From Pseudoalteromonas haloplanktis ATCC 14393 (lineage in GTDB: Bacteria > Pseudomonadota > Gammaproteobacteria > Enterobacterales > Alteromonadaceae): a stretch of 64,000 bases of DNA. The stretch's first letter is position 1. Each line of letters starts with the position of its first letter. The notes below the pieces were generated by a model. That model searched no databases. It saw nothing but the letters and a program-made list of their open reading frames with translations, and was not told the origin of the DNA. A program made the position numbers and the translations under genes. Location: the NCBI RefSeq assembly GCF_000238355.1, contig NZ_AHCA01000002.1, forward strand, positions 124,001 to 188,000, in the 5' to 3' direction. Of the stretch, positions 18,496-27,778 are shown in pieces.

Positions 18496-18996
18496 TTAAG
18501 GTTTAGTTGGTCCGGCAATTTCAGTCACTTCATGTTCGAGTTTTTTATACAGACCCAACATAAAAAGTAGTTCGGCAAGGACAAACAAAGGACCAATAAC
18601 AAGGCCCACTATATCATCAACAAAGGCTGGCTTTTTTCCTTCATAATAATGACCGATAAACTGTAATACCCAACCAAGTACAAAAAGTCCAACACTTATC
18701 AGCAACCAATGACTAAAAGCAAGCTGCGCTATGGGGGCTGCAGCAATCGACAATAATACTAATAACACGGCCATCATTAACCCCAATGACACACTGAGCA
18801 TTAAGTAATAAACCACAGACGCGAACACCACAAGCTGTGCACCATTTATCACAAACTCTCCAAGTGGAATATGAATACGTGCAAGTAAACAAATGACCGC
18901 AAATACAATCAAAGGTATACCAAAAAAGTGCGTTAAAACATTTCGTTTTGAGCGGTGATATAAGCCATACTTACCTAGTTGTTGTAACGTTTTCAT
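18496..18996 (-). CDS. Mpo1-like (DUF962) membrane protein, second copy
   Basis: From ATG 18996 (AGGA seven bases upstream) the protein has about 166 residues and four membrane helices. It holds the full family histidine motifs: LYHRSKRNVLTHFFGIP near the N-terminus and LQFIGHYYEGKKPAF near residue 110. Yeast Mpo1 is an iron-dependent 2-hydroxy fatty acid dioxygenase. It sits directly upstream of an SDR gene, so a lipid alpha-oxidation role is a reasonable guess but unproven. It is clearly distinct from the short copy at 9501-9812. Confidence 0.85.
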   Translation of the reverse strand: MKTLQQLGKYGLYHRSKRNVLTHFFGIPLIVFAVICLLARIHIPLGEFVINGAQLVVFASVVYYLMLSVSLGLMMAVLLVLLSIAAAPIAQLAFSHWLLISVGLFVLGWVLQFIGHYYEGKKPAFVDDIVGLVIGPLFVLAELLFMLGLYKKLEHEVTEIAGPTKP

Positions 18997-19083
18997 CGCA
19001 TATCCTAGTTTTATCATGTAATAAAATTACTTTAGCAAATAACTATAAAGTAACAATGTCTGCTAGCCGACATTTGAATAAAA

Positions 19084-19497
19084 CTATACTAATGCACTGA
19101 TAATCTTCCCTTTGTCGTGTTCTGGTGCTTTGGGTTGCAGTTCTCGCCCTTTTTGATACTCTTGCTCAAGCATTTTTTGCATATTTGCCATTTGTTCAGA
19201 TAATGCTGTTGTATCACCGTCATGCTCTTGTATTTTTTTCGCCAGCTCTTCTATCGCCGCCTTAAGTTCAGCTATCTTTTCTTTATCGACACCTAATCGT
19301 TGATAAATAAGCGCTTCTTTTGCCTGTTCAAGAAAGCTTTTTTCATAGCGTGGGTTTTTAAGAGATGTTGTTGTATCAACTTGGCTAGTATTTGCCATAT
19401 CCGGCAATTCAGTTGCCGCTTTAGGAGGTATCACTGTTTGTGTTTGATCAGGCGCACGATATGGCTGTGTACGGTACTGATTATTAAAGGTAAGCAT
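19084..19497 (-). CDS. Hypothetical coiled-coil protein
   Basis: From ATG 19497 (GAGG eight bases upstream) the product is 137 residues. The first half is proline/threonine-rich and probably disordered; residues about 60-115 are strongly heptad-like (EKIAELKAAIEELAKKIQEH, then SEQMANMQKMLEQEYQ). It has no signal peptide or membrane segment, and I do not recognise a family. It lies between the Crp/Fnr regulator and the Mpo1-like gene, all on the minus strand. Confidence 0.55.
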   Translation of the reverse strand: MLTFNNQYRTQPYRAPDQTQTVIPPKAATELPDMANTSQVDTTTSLKNPRYEKSFLEQAKEALIYQRLGVDKEKIAELKAAIEELAKKIQEHDGDTTALSEQMANMQKMLEQEYQKGRELQPKAPEHDKGKIISALV

Positions 19498-19584
19498 GCT
19501 CATTGCCTCAATTCCATTGAAAAGATGGGTCACTCCCCATGCTAAGCAATTATGAAGCCAGTTAGCTAAAAACGGATAAGAAAT

Positions 19585-20259
19585 TTACTGTGCCAATGCC
19601 GCCAACTTTTCTTTATCTATAATTTCTACCCGTTGATAATGTAAAGATACAATGTTTTTTTCGCTCAGCAGTTGCAGAATTTGATTAATTGTTTGCCGAG
19701 TTAAGTAGGTCATATCTGCAAGTTGTTGTTGTGATAACATGATTGTTGCAGTATTTCGAGCAAGTGAAGTCGCTGTCATTATCAACAATCGCTTACACAC
19801 TTTTTGCTGTGCAGTTAATAAAGCGTGATCTTCTAATGAAGTGAACAATAAGCGCATTTTTTGTGATAATAATACCCCAAAGTCATGCCAATATATCGGC
19901 TTAGCGGCCAATAGTTGTATCAGTGCGCGATAGGGGATAAACAGTAATCGGCTCGGTATTTGTGCATGTACATCATGAGTGCGCAGGCCGCCATCGAATA
20001 ATGCTACTTCGCCAAACCAAGTCGAAGCGTCGATAAAAGTCAAAACCGCCTCTTTTCCTTCGCTATTTGCACCACTGACTCGCATTACCCCATTAAGTAC
20101 AGCGTATAAACCAGAGTTTTCATCACCACGCAAAAATAACGCCTCACCAGCGTCGAGTTTAATTACTTTTGCATGTTGCAATAACGACTGCTGAAATTCG
20201 TCAGCGCGGCTACTAAACCAGTTTCCTTGGTTAATTATCGCACGGTCCTGTTCATTCAT
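19585..20259 (-). CDS. Crp/Fnr-family transcription regulator
   Basis: The 224-residue protein has a cyclic-nucleotide-binding jelly roll (about 10-125) with WFGEVALFDGGLRTHDVH, in which the Arg of the phosphate-binding cassette is kept, a dimer helix, and a C-terminal winged helix with QQQLADMTYLTRQTINQILQLL (about 175-200). No N-terminal cysteine cluster is present, so it is not an Fe-S Fnr. It is divergent from the exported amidohydrolase gene with only 50 bases between the starts, making that gene a candidate target. Confidence 0.85.
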   Translation of the reverse strand: MNEQDRAIINQGNWFSSRADEFQQSLLQHAKVIKLDAGEALFLRGDENSGLYAVLNGVMRVSGANSEGKEAVLTFIDASTWFGEVALFDGGLRTHDVHAQIPSRLLFIPYRALIQLLAAKPIYWHDFGVLLSQKMRLLFTSLEDHALLTAQQKVCKRLLIMTATSLARNTATIMLSQQQLADMTYLTRQTINQILQLLSEKNIVSLHYQRVEIIDKEKLAALAQ

Positions 20260-20309
20260 ATCGCTTTACTCTACAGTAGTTTAATACTCTAATAATAAAA
20301 GGGATTGCT

Positions 20310-21635
20310 ATGTTAAACAAAATTATTTACAGCAGTTTATTACTAAACGGCATATTGATAAGCACGTTATCTTCCCCTAGTTTTGCAGCAGCTTATGATC
20401 AGCAGCTCAACAATAATCTAAAAAAAGCCAATCACAGTGTCAGTGAAAAAGTGATCACGTGGCGACGTCATCTGCACCAATACCCTGAGCTGAGTAATCG
20501 CGAATTTGAAACTGCTAAATACATTACTAAGCATTTAAAAGCACTGGGCCTCGAAGTTCAAACTGGGGTAGCTCATACTGGTGTGGTGGCTAAACTAAAA
20601 GGCGGTAAAAAAGGCCCTTTAGTGGCGCTGCGTGCCGATATGGACGCCCTCCCAGTTACTGAGCAAGTTGACTTACCATTTGCATCAACCCAGACCTCAA
20701 CCTACCGTGGCAATGAAGTCGGTGTTATGCATGCCTGTGGTCACGATAATCATGTTGCTATTTTGATGGCTGTGGCAGAGTCTTTAGCTAAAGTTCAAGA
20801 TGACTTAGCCGGTGATGTCCTGTTCGTATTCCAACCAGCGGAAGAAGGTGCACCAGACGGCGAGGAAGGCGGTGCTAAACTGATGCTCAAAGAAGGTTTA
20901 TTCAAAGAAAAACCCGTAGCGGTATTTGGTTTGCATGTAACCAGCTCATTAAATACAGGCCAAATTGGCTTTCGTGAAGGCCCACTTATGGCCAGTGAAG
21001 ATTCTTTTACTATTAATGTTCAAGGTCGCCAAACCCATGGTTCACGACCTTGGAATGGGGTTGATCCAATCGTCGCAGCTTCGCAAATTATTATGGCCAC
21101 ACAAACCATTTCATCTCGTCAAGTTGATGTTACCAAAGCGCCCTCTGTTATCTCCTTTGGGGCTATTAATGGCGGCGTCCGCTCAAATATCATTCCTGAT
21201 AGTGTTGAGTTAATTGGCACAATTCGCACCTTTGACCAAACAATGCGTGCAGATATTAAAACACGATTAGCGAAAACCGCCGAGCTAGTAGCAGAATCTG
21301 CCGGCGCTAAAGCCGATGTACATATCGATCATGGCTATCCGGTTACTGTGAATGATGTAAAACTCACCCAAAAAATGACGCCAACACTCGCTAAAGTGGC
21401 AGGGGCTGAGAATATCATTACCACTGATTTGATCACCGGTGCTGAAGACTTCAGCTATTACGCATTAGAAACTCCGGGCTTGTTTTTTTTCTTAGGTGTT
21501 ACACCCCAAGGCCAAGATGCCAAAATGGCGGCAAGTAATCACTCGCCACAGTTTTTCGCCGACGAGAAAGCATTGCAGCTGGGGGTTGATTCAATGACTC
21601 AATTGGTTGTGGATTTTTTTGCTAATGAAAAATAA
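20310..21635 (+). CDS. Exported M20-family amidohydrolase
   Basis: The 441-residue precursor has a signal peptide (about 1-28, SPSFAAAYD). The M20D fold is shown by DMDALPV, MHACGHDNHVA (metal Cys/His pair), FQPAEEG with the catalytic Glu, and GAEDFSYYA near the C-terminus. Relatives hydrolyse N-acyl amino acids, hippurate or indoleacetyl amino acids. The secretion signal places it in the periplasm or outside. It is transcribed away from the Crp/Fnr regulator gene. Confidence 0.88.
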   Translation: MLNKIIYSSLLLNGILISTLSSPSFAAAYDQQLNNNLKKANHSVSEKVITWRRHLHQYPELSNREFETAKYITKHLKALGLEVQTGVAHTGVVAKLKGGKKGPLVALRADMDALPVTEQVDLPFASTQTSTYRGNEVGVMHACGHDNHVAILMAVAESLAKVQDDLAGDVLFVFQPAEEGAPDGEEGGAKLMLKEGLFKEKPVAVFGLHVTSSLNTGQIGFREGPLMASEDSFTINVQGRQTHGSRPWNGVDPIVAASQIIMATQTISSRQVDVTKAPSVISFGAINGGVRSNIIPDSVELIGTIRTFDQTMRADIKTRLAKTAELVAESAGAKADVHIDHGYPVTVNDVKLTQKMTPTLAKVAGAENIITTDLITGAEDFSYYALETPGLFFFLGVTPQGQDAKMAASNHSPQFFADEKALQLGVDSMTQLVVDFFANEK

Positions 21636-21646
21636 TTCTTAATAAA

Positions 21647-21671
21647 ATATACCCACATGATGTGGGTATAT
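21647..21671. terminator. Hairpin between convergent genes
   Basis: ATATACCCACA (21647-21657) and TGTGGGTATAT (21661-21671) pair perfectly around a TGA loop. It lies between the convergent amidohydrolase and M61 peptidase genes and has A/T-rich flanks, so it can serve both strands. Confidence 0.7.
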
Positions 21672-21692
21672 GAACATTTATGGAGCTAAGGC

Positions 21693-23579
21693 TTAGCGCG
21701 CAGTAAGTAACTGCGATAAGTAATCTGGTTTTCCTTCGATACGCTCAAGATGAGGGTATTTAAGGCCATCATGGTAATCTATCTGAATTTCACTGTACTG
21801 ATCAAAGTTTTTCACCAGTAGCTTAATTGGCGCTGTTGTGCCTTTAGCATCAGTGACGGCATCTTTAAGTGCATCACCACTGAACTGCGTATTATTAACC
21901 GCAATAATTTGCATACTTGGCGCAAGACCCGCATTAAATGCAGGGCTATCCCATAATACATCGCGCATTTTGCCCTCTTTATTTACTGAAAAGCCCAGAG
22001 AATAAAGTAGATCCGTCGCTTTATAGCGGGTTTCAATTGCTTTAATGCCATCAGAGGCTTTATCGTTATAAATCAATTGCCAACCTTGATCTGCAAGTGA
22101 GTTAGACAAATTTACATGGCCTTTTAAACGCGCATTAATAAACTCATCCCATTGGTACTTTTCAATCCCATTGAGAGTATTGATCACATCGTCAAATTTA
22201 TAGGTCAGTACATTCCAATCACCGGGGTTTACACCAAAAAAGTCGTGAGCAAAATCATCTAATGAATGACCGTTGTTACTCAATTCACGTAATTTCGCAT
22301 CAACAGCAAACCAAATTAACTCGCCCCCTGAGTAATAATCTTCACTCATTTGATAGCTGCGATAAGGCAAAGATGAGCGCTGAGCGATGGTTGGATCGTT
22401 AGTAGTATCTAAAATATTGCGCCATGTCATACCAGGGCGACCTTGATCATAGGTTGCGCCTAAACGGGCTAGCATGTCCATCGTATTTTCTTGGCTCCAA
22501 AGTCCTGAACGAGCCGCAATAACTTGCCCCCAAAACTGGGTTTGCCCTTCATAAACCCAAAGGCCATTCGCTTCTTTTACCTGATTATAGGTCGGTGTCC
22601 ATAAGGCTTCAGGTCGACGATATTTACCATTCCAAGAATGGTTAAATTCGTGCGCTAATAAATCGCGACCCACCCATGACTTATCCCAATCGGTAAAGTA
22701 ATTTTCTTTCGCGCTATTTTCACTTGAACGATGATGCTCCATACCAATACCGCCTAACTTATCTGTAAGGGCAAGTAAAAAGTCATAATGATCAAAGTGG
22801 TGTGCACCATAAAGCGCATACATTTGCTGAATAAGCTCACGGTGTGCTGTTAACCCTTCGTCACTGTTCTGAAGGTCTTTTTCTTTATCTGCAAAGATAT
22901 TTAAGAACACTTTAGTATCAGCATTTGGGTTTAAATCAACACGTTTATAGTGGCTACCAGCAAACATAGGCGAGTCGACTAGGTTTTCAAAATCAATTCC
23001 CTCAAAGGTAACTGTATTGTCTTTTTGCGAAGACTTTTCAAGTGCAGTAGCAAATTGCCAGCCTTTCGGCAACGTTACACTTGGTTGAAATTTAATTTTA
23101 CGACTGTAATGCCCTGCGGGATAAAGCGCTACTGTATCCCATTGTAAGTTGAGCATTTCTGGCGTCATCATAACGCGTCCTTGCTCTGAACTTTGTGGTG
23201 ACAAAAATTGATATTCAACATGCAACTCACGTACACCCTTAGGAACCTTAAAGTTAAAAGCGTATACGTTAGCAGGATCGCGTTGCCATGCGATCGCTTT
23301 ACCTTTTGCTGAAATTTTCAATCCAGCCAACTGACTTATTGGTCCAACCGGTGAATGGTGTCCTGGTATCCACTGTGGATAAAGTAATGTCATATCACCA
23401 GAGTTTACTGGGATGGTTTCGTTTATTTGAAAAATACGATGAGCAAGATCGGTAGCATCAACTTTGATTTTAATTGTTCCGGGAAATACTTTATCAACCG
23501 GATTTTGAACGCCAGCCGAAGCTGATAGAGCAAGGCCCATAAAAGAACTGAGGGCAGCAGCGATAACATAATTTTTCAC
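21693..23579 (-). CDS. Exported M61 glycyl aminopeptidase-like metallopeptidase with PDZ domain
   Basis: The 628-residue precursor has a signal peptide (about 1-22). The zinc site is His310-Glu-Phe-Asn-His314 (LLAHEFNHSW) with the third ligand likely Glu344 in LWVYEGQTQFWG; GIGMEHHRSSE before it is the substrate-side strand. A PDZ-like domain follows at about 530-600 (LGFSVNKEGKMRDVLWDSPA). Family M61 enzymes release N-terminal glycine or other residues from peptides. It probably works in the periplasm or is secreted. A perfect 24-bp palindrome lies about 85 bases upstream of the start. Confidence 0.92.
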   Translation of the reverse strand: MKNYVIAAALSSFMGLALSASAGVQNPVDKVFPGTIKIKVDATDLAHRIFQINETIPVNSGDMTLLYPQWIPGHHSPVGPISQLAGLKISAKGKAIAWQRDPANVYAFNFKVPKGVRELHVEYQFLSPQSSEQGRVMMTPEMLNLQWDTVALYPAGHYSRKIKFQPSVTLPKGWQFATALEKSSQKDNTVTFEGIDFENLVDSPMFAGSHYKRVDLNPNADTKVFLNIFADKEKDLQNSDEGLTAHRELIQQMYALYGAHHFDHYDFLLALTDKLGGIGMEHHRSSENSAKENYFTDWDKSWVGRDLLAHEFNHSWNGKYRRPEALWTPTYNQVKEANGLWVYEGQTQFWGQVIAARSGLWSQENTMDMLARLGATYDQGRPGMTWRNILDTTNDPTIAQRSSLPYRSYQMSEDYYSGGELIWFAVDAKLRELSNNGHSLDDFAHDFFGVNPGDWNVLTYKFDDVINTLNGIEKYQWDEFINARLKGHVNLSNSLADQGWQLIYNDKASDGIKAIETRYKATDLLYSLGFSVNKEGKMRDVLWDSPAFNAGLAPSMQIIAVNNTQFSGDALKDAVTDAKGTTAPIKLLVKNFDQYSEIQIDYHDGLKYPHLERIEGKPDYLSQLLTAR

Positions 23580-23663
23580 TTACTTCTCCAATAAAGAAGC
23601 GCAAAGCACGCGCATTTAGACTTGTCCTGATAATGTGAGTGCAAAACACTCGGAAACCTCCAT

Positions 23664-23687
23664 TTGTTTCAGTAATTACTGAAACAA
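23664..23687. promoter_or_regulatory. Perfect 24-bp palindrome, probable operator
   Basis: TTGTTTCAGTAA (23664-23675) is immediately followed by its exact reverse complement (23676-23687), with no spacer. It lies 85-108 bases upstream of the M61 peptidase start and about 180 bases before the TRIC-type gene on the other strand. A spacer-free palindrome of this size suits a dimeric repressor; I cannot name the regulator. Confidence 0.65.
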
Positions 23688-23869
23688 CCATAACCTTATA
23701 ACGCCATGAAACCCTTATAGCAATAACTTATGGGACCAATGACGATTAAAAGCGTTAAAGCGATCACTACCTATTATGACAATTAATCACATAGCGTTAT
23801 ATTAAGGTGCTATAAATTCAAAGTCAGTTACACTTATCCACAGTTATTTTTAATGGAATAAATATCAAA

Positions 23870-24496
23870 GTGACCGCTGACTATTTTCACTTTTTAAACA
23901 TTATTGGGGTTGCCTTTTTCGCAATTTCAGGGACGTTGCTTGGCCATGATAAAGATATCGGAGGATTCGGTGTTGTCGTCGTCGGTACGGTTACAGCCTT
24001 AGGCGGCGGCACACTACGTGATGTATTATTAAATCAGCCAGTGTTTTGGATTGCCCAGCCCGATTACTTATACGCAACGTATGCTGCAATCTTCGTTGCT
24101 GTAATATTTATTCGCTATATGCCTGATGTATCGAACTATTATATGTTACTTGTTGATGCCATTGGCATGGCAATTTTTAATGTAGTTGGTATCGAAAAAG
24201 CATTAATCGAAGGCACGACCATGATAGTTGCAATTACCATGGGCATGACCACGGGTATATTCGGCGGTTTGATGCGCGACGTAATTTGCCGCGAAGTCCC
24301 GCTGGTGATGCGTGATGAACTCTACTCCACCGCTTGTTTTTGCGGTGGCCTTGCTTACGCAGCACTATTTTTATTAGGCGTTCCTTACTTATGGTGTATA
24401 TTTGGCTCGTTATTTATTACCGTATTTTTACGACTCGGTGCCCTTCACTGGGGCTGGCAACCAAATATATTCAGAAAGAGGACTATCAGAAAGTAA
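23870..24496 (+). CDS. TRIC-type (UPF0126) membrane channel protein
   Basis: The 208-residue protein has seven hydrophobic segments in two similar halves, each with the glycine-rich turn of the family: GTVTALGGGTLRDVLL near residues 42-57 and MTTGIFGGLMRDVICRE near 126-142. This is the bacterial trimeric intracellular cation channel family (YadS/YicG type), thought to conduct cations or glycine. The start is GTG at 23870; no ATG in frame lies near. Confidence 0.88.
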   Translation: MTADYFHFLNIIGVAFFAISGTLLGHDKDIGGFGVVVVGTVTALGGGTLRDVLLNQPVFWIAQPDYLYATYAAIFVAVIFIRYMPDVSNYYMLLVDAIGMAIFNVVGIEKALIEGTTMIVAITMGMTTGIFGGLMRDVICREVPLVMRDELYSTACFCGGLAYAALFLLGVPYLWCIFGSLFITVFLRLGALHWGWQPNIFRKRTIRK

Positions 24497-24563
24497 TAAG
24501 CTATTCGTTAAATAAATAGCTGAGTTGTTATTTTAATTTTTAATTCTCGATTACAATTCAATA

Positions 24564-24772
24564 ATACCAATCGTGTTAAGTTACTGACCATTTATAGCGA
24601 CAGATAAATGGAGTGATAACAAGGCATAAATTTTGACATGTGGTTGTTCTCGGCAATTGCTCCTGCATTGCTCTACCTCCTGCATCCATGCAGTCGTACA
24701 TGAAAAATTTATAACGCTGTTAGCGCTTTATTTAGCCCGCTAGAATGGTTAAATATTTAAGTCGATTGGTTT
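24564..24772. repeat. Miniature palindromic repeat, long copy (about 208 bp)
   Basis: The left end ATACCAATCGTGTTAAGT (24564-24581) and right end AATGGTTAAATATTTAAGT plus CGATTGGT (24744-24770) match the 71-bp element at 3726-3796. About 130 bases of extra internal sequence with smaller dyads (for example AACGCTGTTAGCG) replace the short middle of that copy. It fills most of the 417-base gene-free stretch between the TRIC-type gene and yejK; the rest holds the yejK terminator. Confidence 0.8.
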
Positions 24773-24829
24773 AACTTTCTGACCCCCTGTCAGGCTTATC
24801 ATTTTGACTGTAACTATGCTGCCACATAC

Positions 24830-24860
24830 AAAAAAAAGCGCGGTGTAAACACCACGCTTT
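24830..24860 (-). terminator. Intrinsic terminator of yejK
   Basis: On the minus strand AAAGCGTGGTG (24860-24850), loop TTTA, and CACCGCGCTTT form an 11-bp stem with one mismatch, followed by a T tract (24834-24830). Confidence 0.85.
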
Positions 24861-24913
24861 CAACTAACTCAAATCTGCTTAAAACTTACCACTTATGGCA
24901 TAAAGCTGGCGGT

Positions 24914-25927
24914 TTAGTCTTCACTTTCCATAAACCGTTGTAATTGGTCTTTAAGATTCGGCGGTATGCCTTTAATAACTAATGTATCCGTGGCTTCGTT
25001 GTACATAACGCGCTCGCCTAAGTGTTTACGCTCAAAGCTGATGCTCACGCCGCCGCCAAGACCTGAGAATTTGACCATGCTGGTGACCGTTTTTTTATCA
25101 ACAGGGAATGACTCTTCTAAATCATAGCTTTGCTCTTTGCAAAAGCTTTCAAACGGATTATCATCACCTTTGGTAAGCGTGGCTGATAACTCGCTAACGT
25201 TAGCATCTTCACCTGTAGTGACACAGTCATTACAGTAATCAAACACTTGTTTACGCAGTTCATCTTTTTCTGATTTATCAAACTGTTGCTCTGATAAATA
25301 ATCTTCAACAGCATTAAGCATGACTTGGCTCTGCTGTTTTGGATCAATCCCTTCTTCACAGCCTAAAAAGTCTAAGAAGAAGTCAGCAACTTTGCGCCCT
25401 GCTCGACCTTTGATAAAGGAGATATAACGATTATCTTCAGCTTGGGTATCCCAACCAGTTAAATCTATGCGCGCAGCTAGTTGCATACGCGAAATATCTA
25501 AATGCCGCGATGAAGCTAAATCAAGCTCCGAGGTGATTGAATAATGCTCTTTAATGTTGATCATCGCAATCAACATGTAGTCAGTGGCAACATATTGGTA
25601 GTGGCAAAATACTAAATACCCGGTTTCGTTAAATGCATATTTATTTAACTCTTCTTTTAAAACCGTTGTCGCTTGCTCTGTCATGTGCCAAAAACCAAGC
25701 TCATCGTTACGGTAGCTTTGCATAGCTGATGCGACCACTGAGTTTTTTTCACCACTGAAAGCACAAAACCCTTTGCCAGGTTTGCCATTGTATGCGTGAT
25801 GAAGTTGCTCGATGAATACAGCGACTTTATCATTCACTGCCATTTCGTCATTGCGCAAATGAATTTGCGTATCGTCGTCTTTTTTGTCTACATAATGAAC
25901 GACTAACTTTTTAACATCTATTGCCAT
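24914..25927 (-). CDS. yejK: Nucleoid-associated protein YejK (NdpA family)
   Basis: The 337-residue protein matches the 37-kD nucleoid-associated family in length and sequence; visible landmarks include RHLDISRMQLAARIDLTGW, RYISFIKGRAGRKVADFFLDFLG and the C-terminal LVIKGIPPNLKDQLQRF. In E. coli YejK binds the nucleoid and interacts with topoisomerases. It is divergent from yejL and the YejM-like gene, the same arrangement as in E. coli. Confidence 0.95.
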   Translation of the reverse strand: MAIDVKKLVVHYVDKKDDDTQIHLRNDEMAVNDKVAVFIEQLHHAYNGKPGKGFCAFSGEKNSVVASAMQSYRNDELGFWHMTEQATTVLKEELNKYAFNETGYLVFCHYQYVATDYMLIAMINIKEHYSITSELDLASSRHLDISRMQLAARIDLTGWDTQAEDNRYISFIKGRAGRKVADFFLDFLGCEEGIDPKQQSQVMLNAVEDYLSEQQFDKSEKDELRKQVFDYCNDCVTTGEDANVSELSATLTKGDDNPFESFCKEQSYDLEESFPVDKKTVTSMVKFSGLGGGVSISFERKHLGERVMYNEATDTLVIKGIPPNLKDQLQRFMESED

Positions 25928-25929
25928 CT

Positions 25930-25957
25930 TTGTTTTTCACGCCTCTGGTGTTAAAAT
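25930..25957 (+). promoter_or_regulatory. Candidate promoter of yejL
   Basis: TTGTTT (25930-25935), a 16-base spacer and TAAAAT (25952-25957) give a reasonable sigma-70 promoter about 33 bases upstream of the yejL start. Confidence 0.4.
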
Positions 25958-25989
25958 ACGAGAATATAACTCTTTTATTGAACCAACTG

Positions 25990-26202
25990 ATGCCAATCTT
26001 ATCAAAATATTCTAATGATGAAGTAGAACAAATCGTCGATCAGCTCATTGATGTGTTAACTAAGCACAATGCGCCGGTTGATTTAAGTCTTATGTGTTTA
26101 GGAAATTCTATCACGCATATCTTAAAAGAGCATGTACCAACAGGGAAAAGACAAGCGGTTGCTGACAATTTTGCTAAAGCACTTGCGCAATCGGTTAAAT
26201 AA
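25990..26202 (+). CDS. yejL: YejL family protein
   Basis: I start at ATG 25990, giving a 70-residue protein (PILSKYSNDEVEQIVDQL at the N-terminus, VPTGKRQAVADNFAKAL near the end) that matches the small helical YejL/DUF1414 family, usually about 75 residues. The longer frame back to 25921 would overlap the yejK start and promoter. Function is unknown. The YejM-like gene begins five bases after its stop. Confidence 0.9.
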   Translation: MPILSKYSNDEVEQIVDQLIDVLTKHNAPVDLSLMCLGNSITHILKEHVPTGKRQAVADNFAKALAQSVK

Positions 26203-26207
26203 ACTTT

Positions 26208-27704
26208 ATGAATTTATCGCAGCACAATCAATTTTCGTCTAAAGCAAGTCAATTATTAAGTTGGGGCCATTGGTTCACATTTGCCAATATCGGTTTAGTG
26301 TTGCTTATAAGTTCAAGCTACCTATTTGCCGATTCACCACCAACCAGCTTTATGGGTATTCTTTATATGCTAGTGACATGGCTTAGCCACACTAGCTTTA
26401 TTACCTTTATTGCTTTTGTGCTGACGGTATTTCCGCTGAGTTTGATATTTCCATACCCACGCCATATTCGCGGTATGGCGGCTATACTCGCCACTTGTGG
26501 CGCATCATTACTAACCCTAGATGCATATGTATATTTTAACTTAGGTTATCATTTAAGTAGCTCTGCGTTACCTGAAATTGTGTCGCTTTTATGGCATCGC
26601 TTAACCAGCTCACCAGCTTTAACCACTTTATTAGCCGGTGGCATTGTTATGCTAATTTTAGCGTTTCAATTACTTGCAAGTAACTATACTTGGCATCATT
26701 TAGCGCGTTTAAAACAGTATAAATTTGCCCGCTATGCCAGTTCATTTTTATTAGTGTGTTTTGCTCTGAGCCACAGTATTCATATATGGGCTGATGCTAA
26801 TTTAAAGTTTGATATCACTAAGCAAGACAATGTTTTACCTTTGTCTTATCCAACAACGGCGAAAAGCTTGTTGGCGAAGAACGATTTATTGGATATTGAA
26901 ATTTATAAGCAAGCGCATAACGTAAAGCTTAATACGCAAAACGTTAATTACCTTGCTCCTTCGCCACTTGCTCGCTGCGATAATTTTAACGCCACAACCA
27001 TTGATATTTTAGTTTTTAATACCCCCGCAGCATTAACTAATTTTGCTGAACAACAAACTAATTTATACAAAACAGAACGATTTTTGCAACCAACAGCAGC
27101 GCAAGATGCCGTATTTAGCCTAATTTATGGTTTACCTGCGTATTACAAATCGGCCTTAATGGCAGAGCAAACGCTCCCTGTTTGGCAAAGCAACCGTCGC
27201 AGTATAAGTGTCGATGGCTTTGTTGACTACGGCTATATTAATAGTGAAACAGTGAATAATGCTGCAATACGCATTATTCAAGCAGATGAAAATACAGTAC
27301 TTCGCACAGATGTTAAGCAAATATTTGCATTTAGTTTAGCGAGTAATGAACAAGGGATTGTTACTGCTTCGCCTTTATACAGTACAGATAAAAAAGTAAC
27401 CCGAATTGAAGGTTTGATCCAACCTAGCGATTTAATTGCGACCAGTGTTGGTCAATACTTGGGCTGCAAAACTATCGCACACCAAAGTATGTTAGGCGTT
27501 AATTTATATGGCAAAAAAGACGATATGGGGGTTAACTATTCGCAAGGAGTCTTTATTGCTTATAAGAAGGACCGCATCACGTTAATCGATTCTGATGGTA
27601 ATTATAAGAATATTTCTGCTGCGCAAGGTTTTTCTATTGAACAAGGTTTGGATATTCCGTTTTTAGTGCAAAGTATTAAAAAACTAAAAACATTTACCCA
27701 ATAA
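26208..27704 (+). CDS. YejM/PbgA-like inner-membrane protein with shortened sulfatase-like domain
   Basis: Residues about 1-200 are the DUF3413 membrane domain with five helices (starting LLSWGHWFTFANIGLVLL) and the conserved WADANLKFDIT ... LPLSYPTTAKSLLAKNDLLD linker, which closely follows E. coli YejM. In E. coli this part controls LpxC turnover through LapB and so lipopolysaccharide synthesis. The periplasmic region is only about 255 residues instead of about 340: the sulfatase core is reduced, the region aligned to the nucleophile Thr reads QPTAAQDAVFSLIYG, and I see no metal-binding DxH/DHG motifs. The gene follows yejL directly. Confidence 0.8.
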   Translation: MNLSQHNQFSSKASQLLSWGHWFTFANIGLVLLISSSYLFADSPPTSFMGILYMLVTWLSHTSFITFIAFVLTVFPLSLIFPYPRHIRGMAAILATCGASLLTLDAYVYFNLGYHLSSSALPEIVSLLWHRLTSSPALTTLLAGGIVMLILAFQLLASNYTWHHLARLKQYKFARYASSFLLVCFALSHSIHIWADANLKFDITKQDNVLPLSYPTTAKSLLAKNDLLDIEIYKQAHNVKLNTQNVNYLAPSPLARCDNFNATTIDILVFNTPAALTNFAEQQTNLYKTERFLQPTAAQDAVFSLIYGLPAYYKSALMAEQTLPVWQSNRRSISVDGFVDYGYINSETVNNAAIRIIQADENTVLRTDVKQIFAFSLASNEQGIVTASPLYSTDKKVTRIEGLIQPSDLIATSVGQYLGCKTIAHQSMLGVNLYGKKDDMGVNYSQGVFIAYKKDRITLIDSDGNYKNISAAQGFSIEQGLDIPFLVQSIKKLKTFTQ

Positions 27705-27778
27705 CGACACTGGCGATTTGCCCTAGTTAGGTTATAGTTTTATATTTGATTGTGACCAAACTAGGGAAGGCTTGCGTA

